Shown: positions 42,854 to 51,317 of the stretch, in pieces
Position numbering within the stretch: position 1 is the stretch's first letter
Layout of the letters: each line of letters opens with the position of its first letter
Source: Clostridiales bacterium
GTDB taxonomy: Bacteria; Bacillota; Clostridia; Oscillospirales; Butyricicoccaceae
Assembly: GCA_004555915.1 (NCBI GenBank)
Contig: SFJM01000008.1
Location: 1 to 64,000 of the forward strand
Length of the DNA stretch: 64,000 nt
Direction of reading: 5' to 3'
The notes under the pieces: model-generated
The model's input: only the letters and a program-made list of their open reading frames with translations
Told to the model about the DNA's origin: nothing
The model's database searches: none
Program-made: the position numbers and the translations under genes

Positions 42854-43822
42854 ATGAAACGTAGAATGGTTTATCCGGATGTACTGCGTGCACTGAGTTG
42901 TATCGCAGTGGTATTTCTCAGCACCTCCATGGCAGCCGGCTGTACCGGTGTCAGCGGACTGCTGACCTGGGCCGCACCCATGTTTGTCATGCTCAGCGGC
43001 ATGTTTTTTCTTGACAGCAGCTGGTTTATCAGCTCACAGGATATGGCACGAAAATATGGTCTACGGGTGCTTGTGTCCTATCTGGTCTGGGGATGTCTGG
43101 CAATGACTGTGAATTATGCCACCGGCGGTGTCATCAGCGGCATGCTCAGCGGCAGCAGTTTTTATCTGAATTTTCTGTTTGTCATGATTATTCTGTACGC
43201 AATTTCGCCGATTATGCGTGTCTTTACCCGTGTGGCACAGCCGAGGGAACTGTGGTATGTGGTTCTGTTCGGCCTTTTCATCGGTTGTATTTATCCGTTT
43301 TTCCAGCTGCAGCTGGAAACCACACGGATGGCTGACCATGCCATGATCGGCTTCGGTTATCTTGCCGTGTTTATGGCAGGCTGGTATCTGCGCACAACGG
43401 TGCTTCCACGCAAACAGCTTCGCGTGATCTACCTGCTGGGTGGTATCTGTCTGATTCTGACTCTGCGGGGCATCTGGATGGGACCGTCCATGTTCTCCAG
43501 TGATCCGGCTTTGATGATTGTGGCACCGGATGCAGTGCTGATTGCCATGGCATTGTTTGTGGTTGTAAAAAATACACTGGCTGGCATGCGGGTTCCGGTG
43601 AAGGTACTCCGTCCGATTTCCAAAATTGCACAGCTGAGCTTTGGCATTTATCTGATTCATCCGATTCTGCTGGCAGTTGTTTGCTATGTACTTAACCGCA
43701 ACGGCATTGTGCTGCCGACGGCACTGTTTGTCATTGTGGTATCGGTGCTGCTGCTGGTGGTATCCGGCCTTCTGGCTTTCCTGATTCGGAAAATTCCGAA
43801 GATCGGCCGGTATCTGGTATAA
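42854..43822 (+). CDS. Acyltransferase-3 family membrane protein, atypical active site
   Basis: This 322-residue protein has about ten hydrophobic helices, in the layout of acyltransferase family 3 (O-acetylation of surface glycans). The N-terminal signature normally reads D-x-L-R-x-x-A followed by a catalytic histidine; here YPDVLRALSCIAVVFLSTS has serine or threonine where the histidine should be. The C-terminal FGIYLIHPILLAVV is typical. ATG 42854 has only a distant GAGGG, so the start is uncertain. The odd active site suggests an inactive or altered enzyme. No glycan genes adjoin it. Confidence 0.7.
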   Translation: MKRRMVYPDVLRALSCIAVVFLSTSMAAGCTGVSGLLTWAAPMFVMLSGMFFLDSSWFISSQDMARKYGLRVLVSYLVWGCLAMTVNYATGGVISGMLSGSSFYLNFLFVMIILYAISPIMRVFTRVAQPRELWYVVLFGLFIGCIYPFFQLQLETTRMADHAMIGFGYLAVFMAGWYLRTTVLPRKQLRVIYLLGGICLILTLRGIWMGPSMFSSDPALMIVAPDAVLIAMALFVVVKNTLAGMRVPVKVLRPISKIAQLSFGIYLIHPILLAVVCYVLNRNGIVLPTALFVIVVSVLLLVVSGLLAFLIRKIPKIGRYLV

Positions 43823-43827
43823 AGACA

Positions 43828-43854
43828 GGCTCCTGCTTCGGCAGGAGCTTTTTT
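43828..43854 (+). terminator. Terminator of the acyltransferase gene
   Basis: GCTCCTGC-TTCG-GCAGGAGC with a UUCG loop and six T. Confidence 0.93.
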
Positions 43855-43935
43855 CTGCCGGAAAAAGACACAGTACTGTCAAAGGACTGCGATGCTGTGA
43901 TATAATAAGGTTAACTTTGACAGGGAGGGGAGTCT

Positions 43936-45252
43936 ATGAAGAGATGTATGGTCTGTCACGGTGCACAGACAGATGATGCGGTATATTGTGCGCAGTGCGG
44001 GTTTTCCATGGGCCATCCAAAATTTCTCAGTGTTGCACAGGCACAGAGCTGGGTTCAGCAGCAGGTATTGCCGTACAGAAACCAGTGGGAGAAGAAACAA
44101 CAGGAAAAGGAACAGCTAAAGCAGCTGCGGCAGCAGGTAGCGCAGGCGGAACAATCTGCTAAAGAGATGTGCGAAACCATTCGCGTGCTGCGGGAACAGG
44201 TGGCACAGAAGGAACAAAGCGAGCAGCTTTTGCAGCGTCAGGTACATACCCTGCAGGAGAAGCTGAAACAGGAGCAGCAGAGACAGACCACCGTACGGCA
44301 GGAGTCATTGCCTGCGGTGCGCGTCCTGAACAAACAGAGTGTGCAAAAGACCCTGCAGAAGGATCAGCAGGAATACCATGTGTGGGACAACATCACGACC
44401 ATTGGAGAAAGTGCGTTTTGCCGCAGTGAGAACCTGGAGCGTGTTTATTTGCCGGAGTGCATCCGCAGCATTGAGTCAGAAGCATTCCTGAGCTGCAAAA
44501 AGCTGTCACACATCAACTTTCCGGACAACTGGCTGAGCATAGGAGAACAGGCCTTTATCTGGTGTGACAGCCTGGAAACCTGTTTTCTGCCTTCCAGAGT
44601 ATTGCATGTGGGAACAGCAGCCTTTGCGGGCTGCAAGGCACTGCGCACCATTGAAGTGGATGCGCGGAATCTGGTTTACCAGTCAGACAAGGGGGTTCTG
44701 TTCAGCCGGACAGGACGGCAGCTGTGCCAGTACCCTGCCGGACGGCAGGACACAGTCTATCGCATTCCAAATGATGTTGCGTTCATCTGGAAAAAGGCAT
44801 TTCACGGGTGCCAGTATCTGGAGGAGGTTGAGGTGCCTTCAGGTGTGAACAGAATACCGGAGAGATGTTTTTCGGAATGTACAAAGCTGCGAAAGGTTAC
44901 CCTTCCCAGCTCTTTATGGCTCATTGAACGGGAGGCATTTCGGAAGTGTGAAAGCCTGCGGGATATCCAGCTGTCAGAATGGACAATGGAAATTGAAGAA
45001 TCCACATTCCGGCTGTGTAAAAGCCTGACGAGAATCCATCTGCCTAAGCAATTGTATGAAATAAAGGGCAGCGCCTTTGGCGGATGTACCGGTCTGCAGC
45101 ATATTTATATCCCTGAGGAGTGCAGACTGGAGAAGATTGCCAGCGATGCCTTTGAAGGCGTAACGGCAATGGTGCACTATCCCAAAGAACTGGCAGGTGC
45201 AGACTGGATCGGCGGGCAGTACGGCGGAAACCTGACCTGGATTGCCAAATAG
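43936..45252 (+). CDS. Zinc-ribbon, coiled-coil, BspA-type leucine-rich repeat protein
   Basis: The 438-residue protein has no signal peptide or membrane segment. Residues 1-25 form a four-cysteine zinc ribbon (C4, C7, C18, C21). Residues about 50-125 are a glutamine- and glutamate-rich coiled coil (KEQLKQLRQQVAQAEQSAKE). The remainder is a run of LRR_5 (BspA/TpLRR) repeats such as AFCRSENLERVYLPECIRSI and AFRKCESLRDIQLSE, broken by a short insert near 255. This cytoplasmic scaffold layout suggests protein binding. ACAGGGAGGGG precedes the ATG and TATAAT lies at 43901-43906. Its partner is unknown. Confidence 0.8.
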   Translation: MKRCMVCHGAQTDDAVYCAQCGFSMGHPKFLSVAQAQSWVQQQVLPYRNQWEKKQQEKEQLKQLRQQVAQAEQSAKEMCETIRVLREQVAQKEQSEQLLQRQVHTLQEKLKQEQQRQTTVRQESLPAVRVLNKQSVQKTLQKDQQEYHVWDNITTIGESAFCRSENLERVYLPECIRSIESEAFLSCKKLSHINFPDNWLSIGEQAFIWCDSLETCFLPSRVLHVGTAAFAGCKALRTIEVDARNLVYQSDKGVLFSRTGRQLCQYPAGRQDTVYRIPNDVAFIWKKAFHGCQYLEEVEVPSGVNRIPERCFSECTKLRKVTLPSSLWLIEREAFRKCESLRDIQLSEWTMEIEESTFRLCKSLTRIHLPKQLYEIKGSAFGGCTGLQHIYIPEECRLEKIASDAFEGVTAMVHYPKELAGADWIGGQYGGNLTWIAK

Positions 45253-45264
45253 CGCAAAAGCCGT

Positions 45265-45293
45265 TTGGCAGGCGGGACAGGATGTGCTATACT
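45265..45293 (+). promoter_or_regulatory. Promoter of the aldo-keto reductase gene
   Basis: TTGGCA (45265-45270), 17 bases, TATACT (45288-45293). Confidence 0.75.
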
Positions 45294-45329
45294 ATGCTGT
45301 GACAACAACACAACAGGAGGGAAATCTTT

Positions 45330-46175
45330 ATGGATTTACAGACACGAATTCCCATTTCCAACGGCACATCCATCCCGTGCGTTGGTTTTGGTACCTGGAA
45401 AACGCCTGATGAGGAAGCGGCAAAGTCGGTGGCAGAAGCACTGCGGGTGGGCTACCGCCACATTGACACGGCAACGGCGTATGGCAATGAAGCCGGTGTG
45501 GGCAGGGCCATTGCGGAATCCGGTATTGCCCGTGAGGAAATTTTCCTGACCAGCAAGCTATGGAACCCGCATCAGGGCTATCAGAGCACGCTGGAGGCAT
45601 TTGAGCGTTCACTGGAAAAGCTGCAGACCGATTATCTCGACCTGTATCTGATCCACTGGCCCCATGACCGCAAGTACTTTGACAACTGGGAGGAAAAGAA
45701 CATTGAGACCTGGCGTGCCTTTGAAAAGCTGTATCAGGAAGGCAAAATCAAGGCAATCGGTGTCAGCAACTTCCGCCCGCGCCATCTGGAAAATATCGTC
45801 AGCCACTGTGAGATTGCGCCGATGGTGGACCAGATTGAAATCCATCCGGGCATGCCGCAGGATGATATGCTTGCCTACTGCCGGGAGCACAACATGGTGC
45901 TGGAGGGCTGGAGCCCCATGGCAACCGGACGTATTTTCTCCGTACCGGAGGCAAAGGAGATTGCCGCAAAGTATGGCAAGACTGTGGCACAGGTGGTGCT
46001 GCGCTGGCATGTACAGCGTGGTGTTATTCCGCTGCCGAAGTCGGTTACACCGTCCCGGATTGCGGAAAACAGCCAGATTTTTGACTTTGAACTGACGGAA
46101 GAGGATATGCGTACCATCAGTGCGCTGGAAGGCTGCGGCTGGTCCAATCTGGACCCGGACAACCTGATTTATTAA
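45330..46175 (+). CDS. Aldo/keto reductase
   Basis: This 281-residue NAD(P)H-dependent TIM-barrel reductase has the full catalytic tetrad: D46 and Y51 (HIDTATAYGNE), K76 (TSKLWN) and H109 (LYLIHWP). GVSNF and LPKSVTPSRI bind the cofactor. The length and the order of motifs match the 2,5-diketogluconate reductase or glyoxal reductase group (AKR5), but the substrate cannot be told from sequence. AGGAGGGA precedes the ATG. It is a single-gene unit. Confidence 0.92.
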   Translation: MDLQTRIPISNGTSIPCVGFGTWKTPDEEAAKSVAEALRVGYRHIDTATAYGNEAGVGRAIAESGIAREEIFLTSKLWNPHQGYQSTLEAFERSLEKLQTDYLDLYLIHWPHDRKYFDNWEEKNIETWRAFEKLYQEGKIKAIGVSNFRPRHLENIVSHCEIAPMVDQIEIHPGMPQDDMLAYCREHNMVLEGWSPMATGRIFSVPEAKEIAAKYGKTVAQVVLRWHVQRGVIPLPKSVTPSRIAENSQIFDFELTEEDMRTISALEGCGWSNLDPDNLIY

Positions 46176-46201
46176 AGGATACCGGATTGATCGGAAAACA
46201 T

Positions 46202-46241
46202 AATGCCCACTGTTCCATGGTATGGAGGAGTGGGCATTTTT
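46202..46241 (+). terminator. Terminator of the aldo-keto reductase gene
   Basis: AATGCCCACT pairs with AGTGGGCATT, followed by TTTTT. Confidence 0.85.
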
Positions 46242-46287
46242 GCCGGAAAAATCCAAAAAATTCCGGAAAAATCATAGCGAATGTGCA

Positions 46288-46316
46288 TTGCATGTTTTGC
46301 GGGTGAAGGATATACT
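46288..46316 (+). promoter_or_regulatory. Promoter of the MFS transporter gene
   Basis: TTGCAT (46288-46293), 17 bases, TATACT (46311-46316). It shows that translation cannot begin at the in-frame ATG 46281. Confidence 0.75.
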
Positions 46317-46361
46317 TGGTATGGTTTTCAAAGAGTCAAACCGGATGGGAGTATGGAGAAA

Positions 46362-47636
46362 ATGACCAAGGTAATCAAACGTCGTGTATGCCCGCATGCA
46401 CTGTCCAACCGGCTGTTCTGGCTGTGTGCCGTGACCTATGTGATGGCACTGTTCGGACGGCTGAGCTATTCCTCTGTGATGGTAGCACTGATTGCAGACG
46501 GCAGTATGAATAAAGCACAGGCGGGACTGATTGGTACGGCTTTGTTTGTTGTATATGGTGTGTGCCAGATTTTCAGCGGACTGGTTGGCGACAAAATCAG
46601 CCCGAAAAAGATGGTTTTTATCGGCCTGATTGGCTCTGGCCTGCTGAACCTGCTGATGGGCATTACCGGACAGTATGCCGTTATGCTGGTGCTGTGGTCG
46701 CTGAACGGTATATTCCAGTCTATGCTGTGGTCGCCGGTGGCACGTATTTTTGCGGAACAGATGCCGCCGGATGAACGGAAAAAAGCATGCAGCAATGTGG
46801 CGGTTACCTATCCGCTGGCAACCGTGCTGACCTACCTGCTGGCAACCGTGATGCTTTCTGTCTGGAACTGGCGCAGTGTGTTTATCCTTTCTGCCATCAT
46901 GATTCTGGCGGTGGGCGTATACTGGCTGTACCGTATGACCTGGTTTGAGCAGCAAATTGCCGAAAACGGGGAGATTGAGACCATCAATCTGCAGCCGCAG
47001 TCCGGAAAGAACCGGGAAGGGCTCATGCACCTGATGCTGGTTTCCGGCATTTTACTTGCTGCTTTTGCATCCATGACCCATGGCATGCTGCGCGATGGCA
47101 TCCAGACCTGGCTGCCGTCCCTGATGACGGACAATTTCCGTTTCGGTACTTCCGCATCGGTTGCGCTGGATATTATCGTTCCACTGTTTAATATTTTTGG
47201 TGTGGTATTTACCAAGGCACTGGCAAAGCGGTGGATTGACAATGAGTTGAAGGGTGCGGCAGGATTTTTTGCCGTTACCATTGTGGCGCTGGCTTTGCTG
47301 GGCTTTGTCTGTGATTCCAGCGCACTGGTATCACTGCTGCTGCTGACCGTGGCAAGCACCTGCATGGTGGGTGCAAATATCATGCTCATCAATCTGATTC
47401 CGGTACATTTCGGCGTGATCGGACGTTCTTCTTCGGTTACCGGCATCATGAATTGTTCGGCGTATATCGGCTCGGCGCTGTCCAGCTTTGGCATTGGTGC
47501 CGTGGCGCAGAGCTTCGGCTGGTCCTCTGCCATCTGGGTCTGGGTTCTGTTTTCCCTCGGTGCGTGGATTACAGCCATGGCAGGCTCCGGTATGTGGGGA
47601 CGGTATGAACGGCGTCTGGATAACAACATGGCATAA
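46362..47636 (+). CDS. Major facilitator transporter, organophosphate:phosphate antiporter-like
   Basis: This 424-residue protein has 12 predicted helices. The segment GLIGTALFVVYGVCQIFSGL with GDKISPKKMVFIGL is the loop 2-3 signature, and the overall pattern resembles the GlpT/UhpT/UhpC group, which exchanges sugar phosphates or glycerol-3-phosphate for phosphate. The substrate is not determined, and no catabolic genes adjoin it. I chose ATG 46362, ten bases after GGGAG; ATG 46353 is possible but sits one base from that site. It shares a bidirectional terminator with the next, convergent gene. Confidence 0.82.
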   Translation: MTKVIKRRVCPHALSNRLFWLCAVTYVMALFGRLSYSSVMVALIADGSMNKAQAGLIGTALFVVYGVCQIFSGLVGDKISPKKMVFIGLIGSGLLNLLMGITGQYAVMLVLWSLNGIFQSMLWSPVARIFAEQMPPDERKKACSNVAVTYPLATVLTYLLATVMLSVWNWRSVFILSAIMILAVGVYWLYRMTWFEQQIAENGEIETINLQPQSGKNREGLMHLMLVSGILLAAFASMTHGMLRDGIQTWLPSLMTDNFRFGTSASVALDIIVPLFNIFGVVFTKALAKRWIDNELKGAAGFFAVTIVALALLGFVCDSSALVSLLLLTVASTCMVGANIMLINLIPVHFGVIGRSSSVTGIMNCSAYIGSALSSFGIGAVAQSFGWSSAIWVWVLFSLGAWITAMAGSGMWGRYERRLDNNMA

Positions 47637-47642
47637 AAAAAG

Positions 47643-47678
47643 AACAGGCTTTATCACCGGGATAAGGCCTGTTTTTTT
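47643..47678. terminator. Bidirectional terminator
   Basis: AACAGGCTTTAT pairs with ATAAGGCCTGTT. It is followed by a T-run on both strands, serving the MFS gene and the convergent hypothetical gene. Confidence 0.88.
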
Positions 47679-47681
47679 CAT

Positions 47682-48071
47682 TTACACATCTATTTCAAAG
47701 GTTTTAAAATATTTCCGCAGCTTGCGCATGATGCTGTTTGCCGTGCGCAGATGGGCCTGTCCTTCCCGGCGCATCTCTGGTGGCATGGTTTCATGATCCA
47801 GAATATCATTCATATAATCCCGCTCCTGCTGTACCAGCTGGTACACCTGCAGCAGATCCACGGAACGGAACGCATTGTTTTCCATCAGGAACTGGTCCTG
47901 AATCCCGTCCAGCTTCTGAATATACGCGTTAAATTCTTCTTTTTCATCCGGTGTGACGCTTTTGTCCTTCATCACCCGTTCCACTTCCTCAATTTCAATC
48001 TGCAGTGCGGAAATGCAGAATTCCAGCTCCTCTGCCGACAGGGAAAAGGCGGTATTGTTCTGTGTATCCAT
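47682..48071 (-). CDS. Hypothetical helical protein
   Basis: This 129-residue acidic, wholly helical-looking soluble protein has long amphipathic stretches such as LEFCISALQIEIEEVERVMK and VYQLVQQERDYMNDILDHET. It has no cysteine motif, membrane helix or known catalytic motif. AGAGGAG precedes ATG 48071, and it has a terminator, so the gene is credible. I do not recognise a family; YlbF-like or other small coiled-coil proteins come to mind but no signature supports them. It is divergent from the DegV gene. Confidence 0.7.
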   Translation of the reverse strand: MDTQNNTAFSLSAEELEFCISALQIEIEEVERVMKDKSVTPDEKEEFNAYIQKLDGIQDQFLMENNAFRSVDLLQVYQLVQQERDYMNDILDHETMPPEMRREGQAHLRTANSIMRKLRKYFKTFEIDV

Positions 48072-48162
48072 AACATCAACTCCTCTGGTTTGTTATTTTA
48101 ACAGAAAACACCCGGGGCGGCAAGGGCAGAGGAAAGAATTTCCGCAGGAATAGCGGGGATGC

Positions 48163-48191
48163 TTGACAAACATGGTGTGATATGTAATACT
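48163..48191 (+). promoter_or_regulatory. Promoter of the degV gene
   Basis: Consensus TTGACA (48163-48168), 17 bases, AATACT (48186-48191). Confidence 0.75.
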
Positions 48192-48236
48192 ATTGAATAT
48201 AGTTATTGAAACTACTTTTGATGTGAGGAATAGAAT

Positions 48237-49088
48237 ATGAAAAAGGGAAATACAGTAGTTGTAGTGGATTCCGGCTGTGATATTCCACAGGCCTTTATAG
48301 AGAAGCATAACATCAAGGTGCTCCGACTGCGGGTTTCGTATGAACATGAGAGCTATCCGGACAGCATAGAGCTGGCAAAGGATGTATACCGGCGGTTCCC
48401 GGGAGAAATTCCGCGTACCTCCACGCCGATTGTACAGGATTATTATGATGTAGTGGAGGAAATTCGGGATGAAGGCTATGAAAATGTCATCGGTATTTTC
48501 ATTTCCAGCAAGCTGAGCAGTACATTCCAGACTGCGAAGATGGTGTTCGACGAATTTCCGGAGCTGACGTCTTTTATTTTCGATACCAAGAATATTTCCA
48601 TCGGTGCCGGCCTGCTGGGCATGTGGGCAGCAACGCAGCTGGAAAAGCATGTCCCGTTTGAAGAAATCTGTGAACGGCTTCCGGAAAAGGTGAAGGATTC
48701 CAAGGTGTTCTTCTATATGGATACACTGGAATACCTGCGCAAGGGCGGACGGATTGGCGGCGTGACAGCTGTAGCAGGCAGCCTGCTGAAAATCAAGCCG
48801 ATTATTTCCTGCGATGCGGAAGGCGCTTATTATACGGTGGAGAAAATCCGCGGCGCTAAAGCAGGAAAGGAAAAAATCCTCGCACATGTGGAAAAAATGT
48901 GCGGTGACCAGCCGGTCTGGCTGGCTCTGATGAACGGTGATGCACCGCAGACAGCGGCGGAAGTCAAGCCGGTTCTCAAGAAGATGGTGAAAAAGGGAAC
49001 CATTGTGACAGAGGGACAGATTACAGCATCCCTTGCCATCCATACCGGGCCGGGCCTGCTGGGCATCGGCGTGCTGGTAAACCCGTAA
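48237..49088 (+). CDS. DegV family fatty-acid-binding protein
   Basis: This 283-residue two-domain protein has the DegV signatures VDSGCDIP near residue 11, IPRTSTPIVQDYY, GIFISSKLSSTFQTA and FYMDTLEYLRKGGRIGG. In Firmicutes such proteins (FakB) hold a fatty acid in a buried tunnel and present it to the FakA kinase for acyl-phosphate formation. No fakA is adjacent, as is usual. TGAGGAAT precedes the ATG, and a GAAA-loop terminator follows. Confidence 0.93.
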   Translation: MKKGNTVVVVDSGCDIPQAFIEKHNIKVLRLRVSYEHESYPDSIELAKDVYRRFPGEIPRTSTPIVQDYYDVVEEIRDEGYENVIGIFISSKLSSTFQTAKMVFDEFPELTSFIFDTKNISIGAGLLGMWAATQLEKHVPFEEICERLPEKVKDSKVFFYMDTLEYLRKGGRIGGVTAVAGSLLKIKPIISCDAEGAYYTVEKIRGAKAGKEKILAHVEKMCGDQPVWLALMNGDAPQTAAEVKPVLKKMVKKGTIVTEGQITASLAIHTGPGLLGIGVLVNP

Positions 49089-49097
49089 TGACAGCAA

Positions 49098-49125
49098 AAC
49101 AGGAGCGGAAACGCTCCTGTTTTTT
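49098..49125 (+). terminator. Terminator of the degV gene
   Basis: AACAGGAGCG-GAAA-CGCTCCTGTT followed by T. Confidence 0.92.
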
Positions 49126-49141
49126 GTGCCCGGAAAAACAA

Positions 49142-49165
49142 CCCCGGCTGCCGAAGCAGCCGGGG
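49142..49165 (-). terminator. Terminator of gldA-udp
   Basis: CCCCGGCTGC/GCAGCCGGGG; on the minus strand it has a TTCG loop and is followed by TTGTTTTT. Confidence 0.9.
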
Positions 49166-49173
49166 AGGATGTA

Positions 49174-49953
49174 TCATAGATTCTGTTTGTCTGCTGCGAT
49201 CAACAGACGCATTGCCGCAACAGCAGTTTCAATACAGCGGGTGGTATCATGTACCTGGATGTCCTCCAGCCCCATGGCACGGCGGGTCTGGTTGCCCAGC
49301 ACCAGCAGAACCGAACCAATGCGCACGCGGCGGACCGCTGCCACAATGAACAATGTTGCCGACTCCATTTCACTGGCCAGCGCACCGCAGCCCAGCCATG
49401 CATCCCATTTCTGTTTGAGTACAGCGGAAACCGGCATGTTTTCCGGCTCGTGCTGTCCATAGAAAGAGTCTTTGCACTGGACAACACCGATGTGGAACCG
49501 GTGCCCGGACTGAACCGCCGCCTGCTGCAGGGCCTGTACCACATCGAAATGTGCCGTGGCAGGATATTCAATGGGGGCGTATTCCGTGCCGGTTCCGTCC
49601 ATACGGACTGCACCGGTGGCAATCACCAGATCACCGCCCAGAACTTCCGGCTGCATCCCGCCGGAGGTACCCACACGGATAAAGGTATGTGCACCGCAAT
49701 GGATCAGCTCCTCCAGTGCGATTGAGGCAGAGGGACCGCCGATGCCGGTGGAGACAACACTGACTTTCACACCGTCCAGTGTTCCGGTATAGGTGGTAAA
49801 CTCCCGGTTTTCCGCAATCTTCTGTGGATTGTCCAGATATGCCGCGATTTGCCGGCAGCGTCCGGGATCACCGGGAAGGATGACATAGGAACCAATATCA
49901 CCCGGTTTGATTTTCAGGTGAAATTCCTCGTTGGGGCTGTATGCAGTTGCCAT
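49174..49953 (-). CDS. udp: Uridine phosphorylase-like nucleoside phosphorylase
   Basis: This 259-residue PNP/UDP-family enzyme splits a nucleoside with phosphate into base and ribose-1-phosphate. VILPGDPGRCRQIA, STGIGGPSASIALEEL, RVGTSGGMQPEVLGGDLVI and SEMESATLFIVA carry the phosphate-, ribose- and base-binding residues; the order and length favour uridine phosphorylase. GGGAGGG precedes the ATG. It lies 39 bases downstream of gldA on the same strand, with no terminator between, so it is probably co-transcribed. Confidence 0.9.
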   Translation of the reverse strand: MATAYSPNEEFHLKIKPGDIGSYVILPGDPGRCRQIAAYLDNPQKIAENREFTTYTGTLDGVKVSVVSTGIGGPSASIALEELIHCGAHTFIRVGTSGGMQPEVLGGDLVIATGAVRMDGTGTEYAPIEYPATAHFDVVQALQQAAVQSGHRFHIGVVQCKDSFYGQHEPENMPVSAVLKQKWDAWLGCGALASEMESATLFIVAAVRRVRIGSVLLVLGNQTRRAMGLEDIQVHDTTRCIETAVAAMRLLIAADKQNL

Positions 49954-49992
49954 TCTTATTCCCTCCCGTCTGTGATTCTGTGTAAAAAAATC

Positions 49993-51090
49993 TTATGCCT
50001 TGAATGCGGCGCCGATCTTGTCTGCTTCCATGATTGCTGCGTAAACCTCGTCAGCGGTGATATCCTTGCGCAGGTTCTTGGTGGACTGGGTCGGAACAAC
50101 GGCAGCCTCGGCAACCTTGCGGATTTCCGCTTCCTTTACATCGGTGATGCCCAGATCAGCCAGTGTCATCGGCAGGCCAACCTGCTTCATGAAGGACAGA
50201 ACCTGGTTCATTTCCTCTTCCGGCGCATGTTCCAGAACCAGCTGGGCCAGGGTACCGAAGGCAACCTTTTCACCATGGTACATGCCATGTGCCTGCGGAA
50301 CGTAAGCAAAGCCGTCGTTGATGGCATGTGCTGCAGCCAGACCGCCGCTTTCAAAGCCCACGCCGCTGAGGTAAATGCATGCTTCTACAACGTTATCCAG
50401 CGCATCGTTGGCTTCCTTGGCTTCCAGAGCCTCCAGGGCAGCTACGCCGTCACGAATCAGGATGTCATAGCACAGCTTGGACATCATCAGTGCGGTATTG
50501 GAGCACTGGCCGCGTGCCATGGTCTTGACACCGGATGCCTTGCAGGCACGTGCCTCGAACCAGGTAGCCAGCGCATCACCCATGCCGGCAACCAGCAGAC
50601 GCTTGGGGGACTTGGCGATGACAGCGGTATCAACCAGAACCAGGTCCGGATTGCGCTTCATCATCAGTGCCTTGATCACAACGCCTTCATCATTATAAAT
50701 AACCGCAACACCGCTGCAGGGAGAGTCATTGGAAGCAACAGTCGGGATAATAACCAGCTGGTAGCCGCCCAGGTTGGTGACAACAGCCTTTGCCGTATCG
50801 ATGACCTTGCCGCCGCCAACACCAATGACAACATCACAGTTGTTTTCCGTGACGACATCCATGACGCGGGTAATTTCCGCCTTGGTGCATTCGCCGTTGA
50901 ACTCGCAGAATACAACTTCCTTTTCCACCGACTTTAAGCTTTCCTCAATCTGTGTGCCTACACGCTTGAGGTTGTTCGGGGAGCAGAGGACGAGGAACTT
51001 TTCACCCATCTTTTTCACATTGCGGCCAAGATTTGCCAGCTCACCATTGCCCTGCATATATCTTGCAGGAGATTTAATACCGTAGGACAT
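49993..51090 (-). CDS. gldA: Glycerol dehydrogenase
   Basis: This 365-residue iron/zinc-type alcohol dehydrogenase oxidises glycerol to dihydroxyacetone with NAD. GVGGGKVIDTAKAV binds the cofactor, TVASNDSPCSG and HAINDGFAYV with HGMYHGEKVAFG provide the metal ligands, and VGLPMTLADLG is typical of the C-terminal domain. ATG 51090 follows AAAGGAG; the open frame upstream has no start signal and overlaps the promoter. Udp follows. No dihydroxyacetone kinase is adjacent. Confidence 0.93.
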   Translation of the reverse strand: MSYGIKSPARYMQGNGELANLGRNVKKMGEKFLVLCSPNNLKRVGTQIEESLKSVEKEVVFCEFNGECTKAEITRVMDVVTENNCDVVIGVGGGKVIDTAKAVVTNLGGYQLVIIPTVASNDSPCSGVAVIYNDEGVVIKALMMKRNPDLVLVDTAVIAKSPKRLLVAGMGDALATWFEARACKASGVKTMARGQCSNTALMMSKLCYDILIRDGVAALEALEAKEANDALDNVVEACIYLSGVGFESGGLAAAHAINDGFAYVPQAHGMYHGEKVAFGTLAQLVLEHAPEEEMNQVLSFMKQVGLPMTLADLGITDVKEAEIRKVAEAAVVPTQSTKNLRKDITADEVYAAIMEADKIGAAFKA

Positions 51091-51166
51091 ATAATATGAC
51101 TCCTTTCCTATTCGACGAGGAGACTGACCCTTACAGTTGTCAGCATTCTCCCAACTCTTCCTCATC

Positions 51167-51195
51167 AGTGTACCAAATTCCAATACTTTTGTAAA
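51167..51195 (-). promoter_or_regulatory. Promoter of gldA-udp
   Basis: On the minus strand TTTACA (51195-51190), 17 bases, TACACT (51172-51167), giving a leader of about 70 bases with a small GACTGACC-containing fold. Confidence 0.7.
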
Positions 51196-51260
51196 GAACA
51201 AACAAAAAATACAACAGGAAACTTCCCAAACATCCTGAAAATAACAAATGGAACAGAGAG

Positions 51261-51293
51261 AAAAAAGCTGCCCTGAAGATTCAGAGCAGCTTT
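51261..51293 (-). terminator. Terminator of the LCP gene
   Basis: On the minus strand AAAGCTGCTCTGAA pairs with TTCAGGGCAGCTTT, one mismatch, followed by T. Confidence 0.88.
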
Positions 51294-51317
51294 GTGCTAT
51301 ACATTATAATATAAAGA

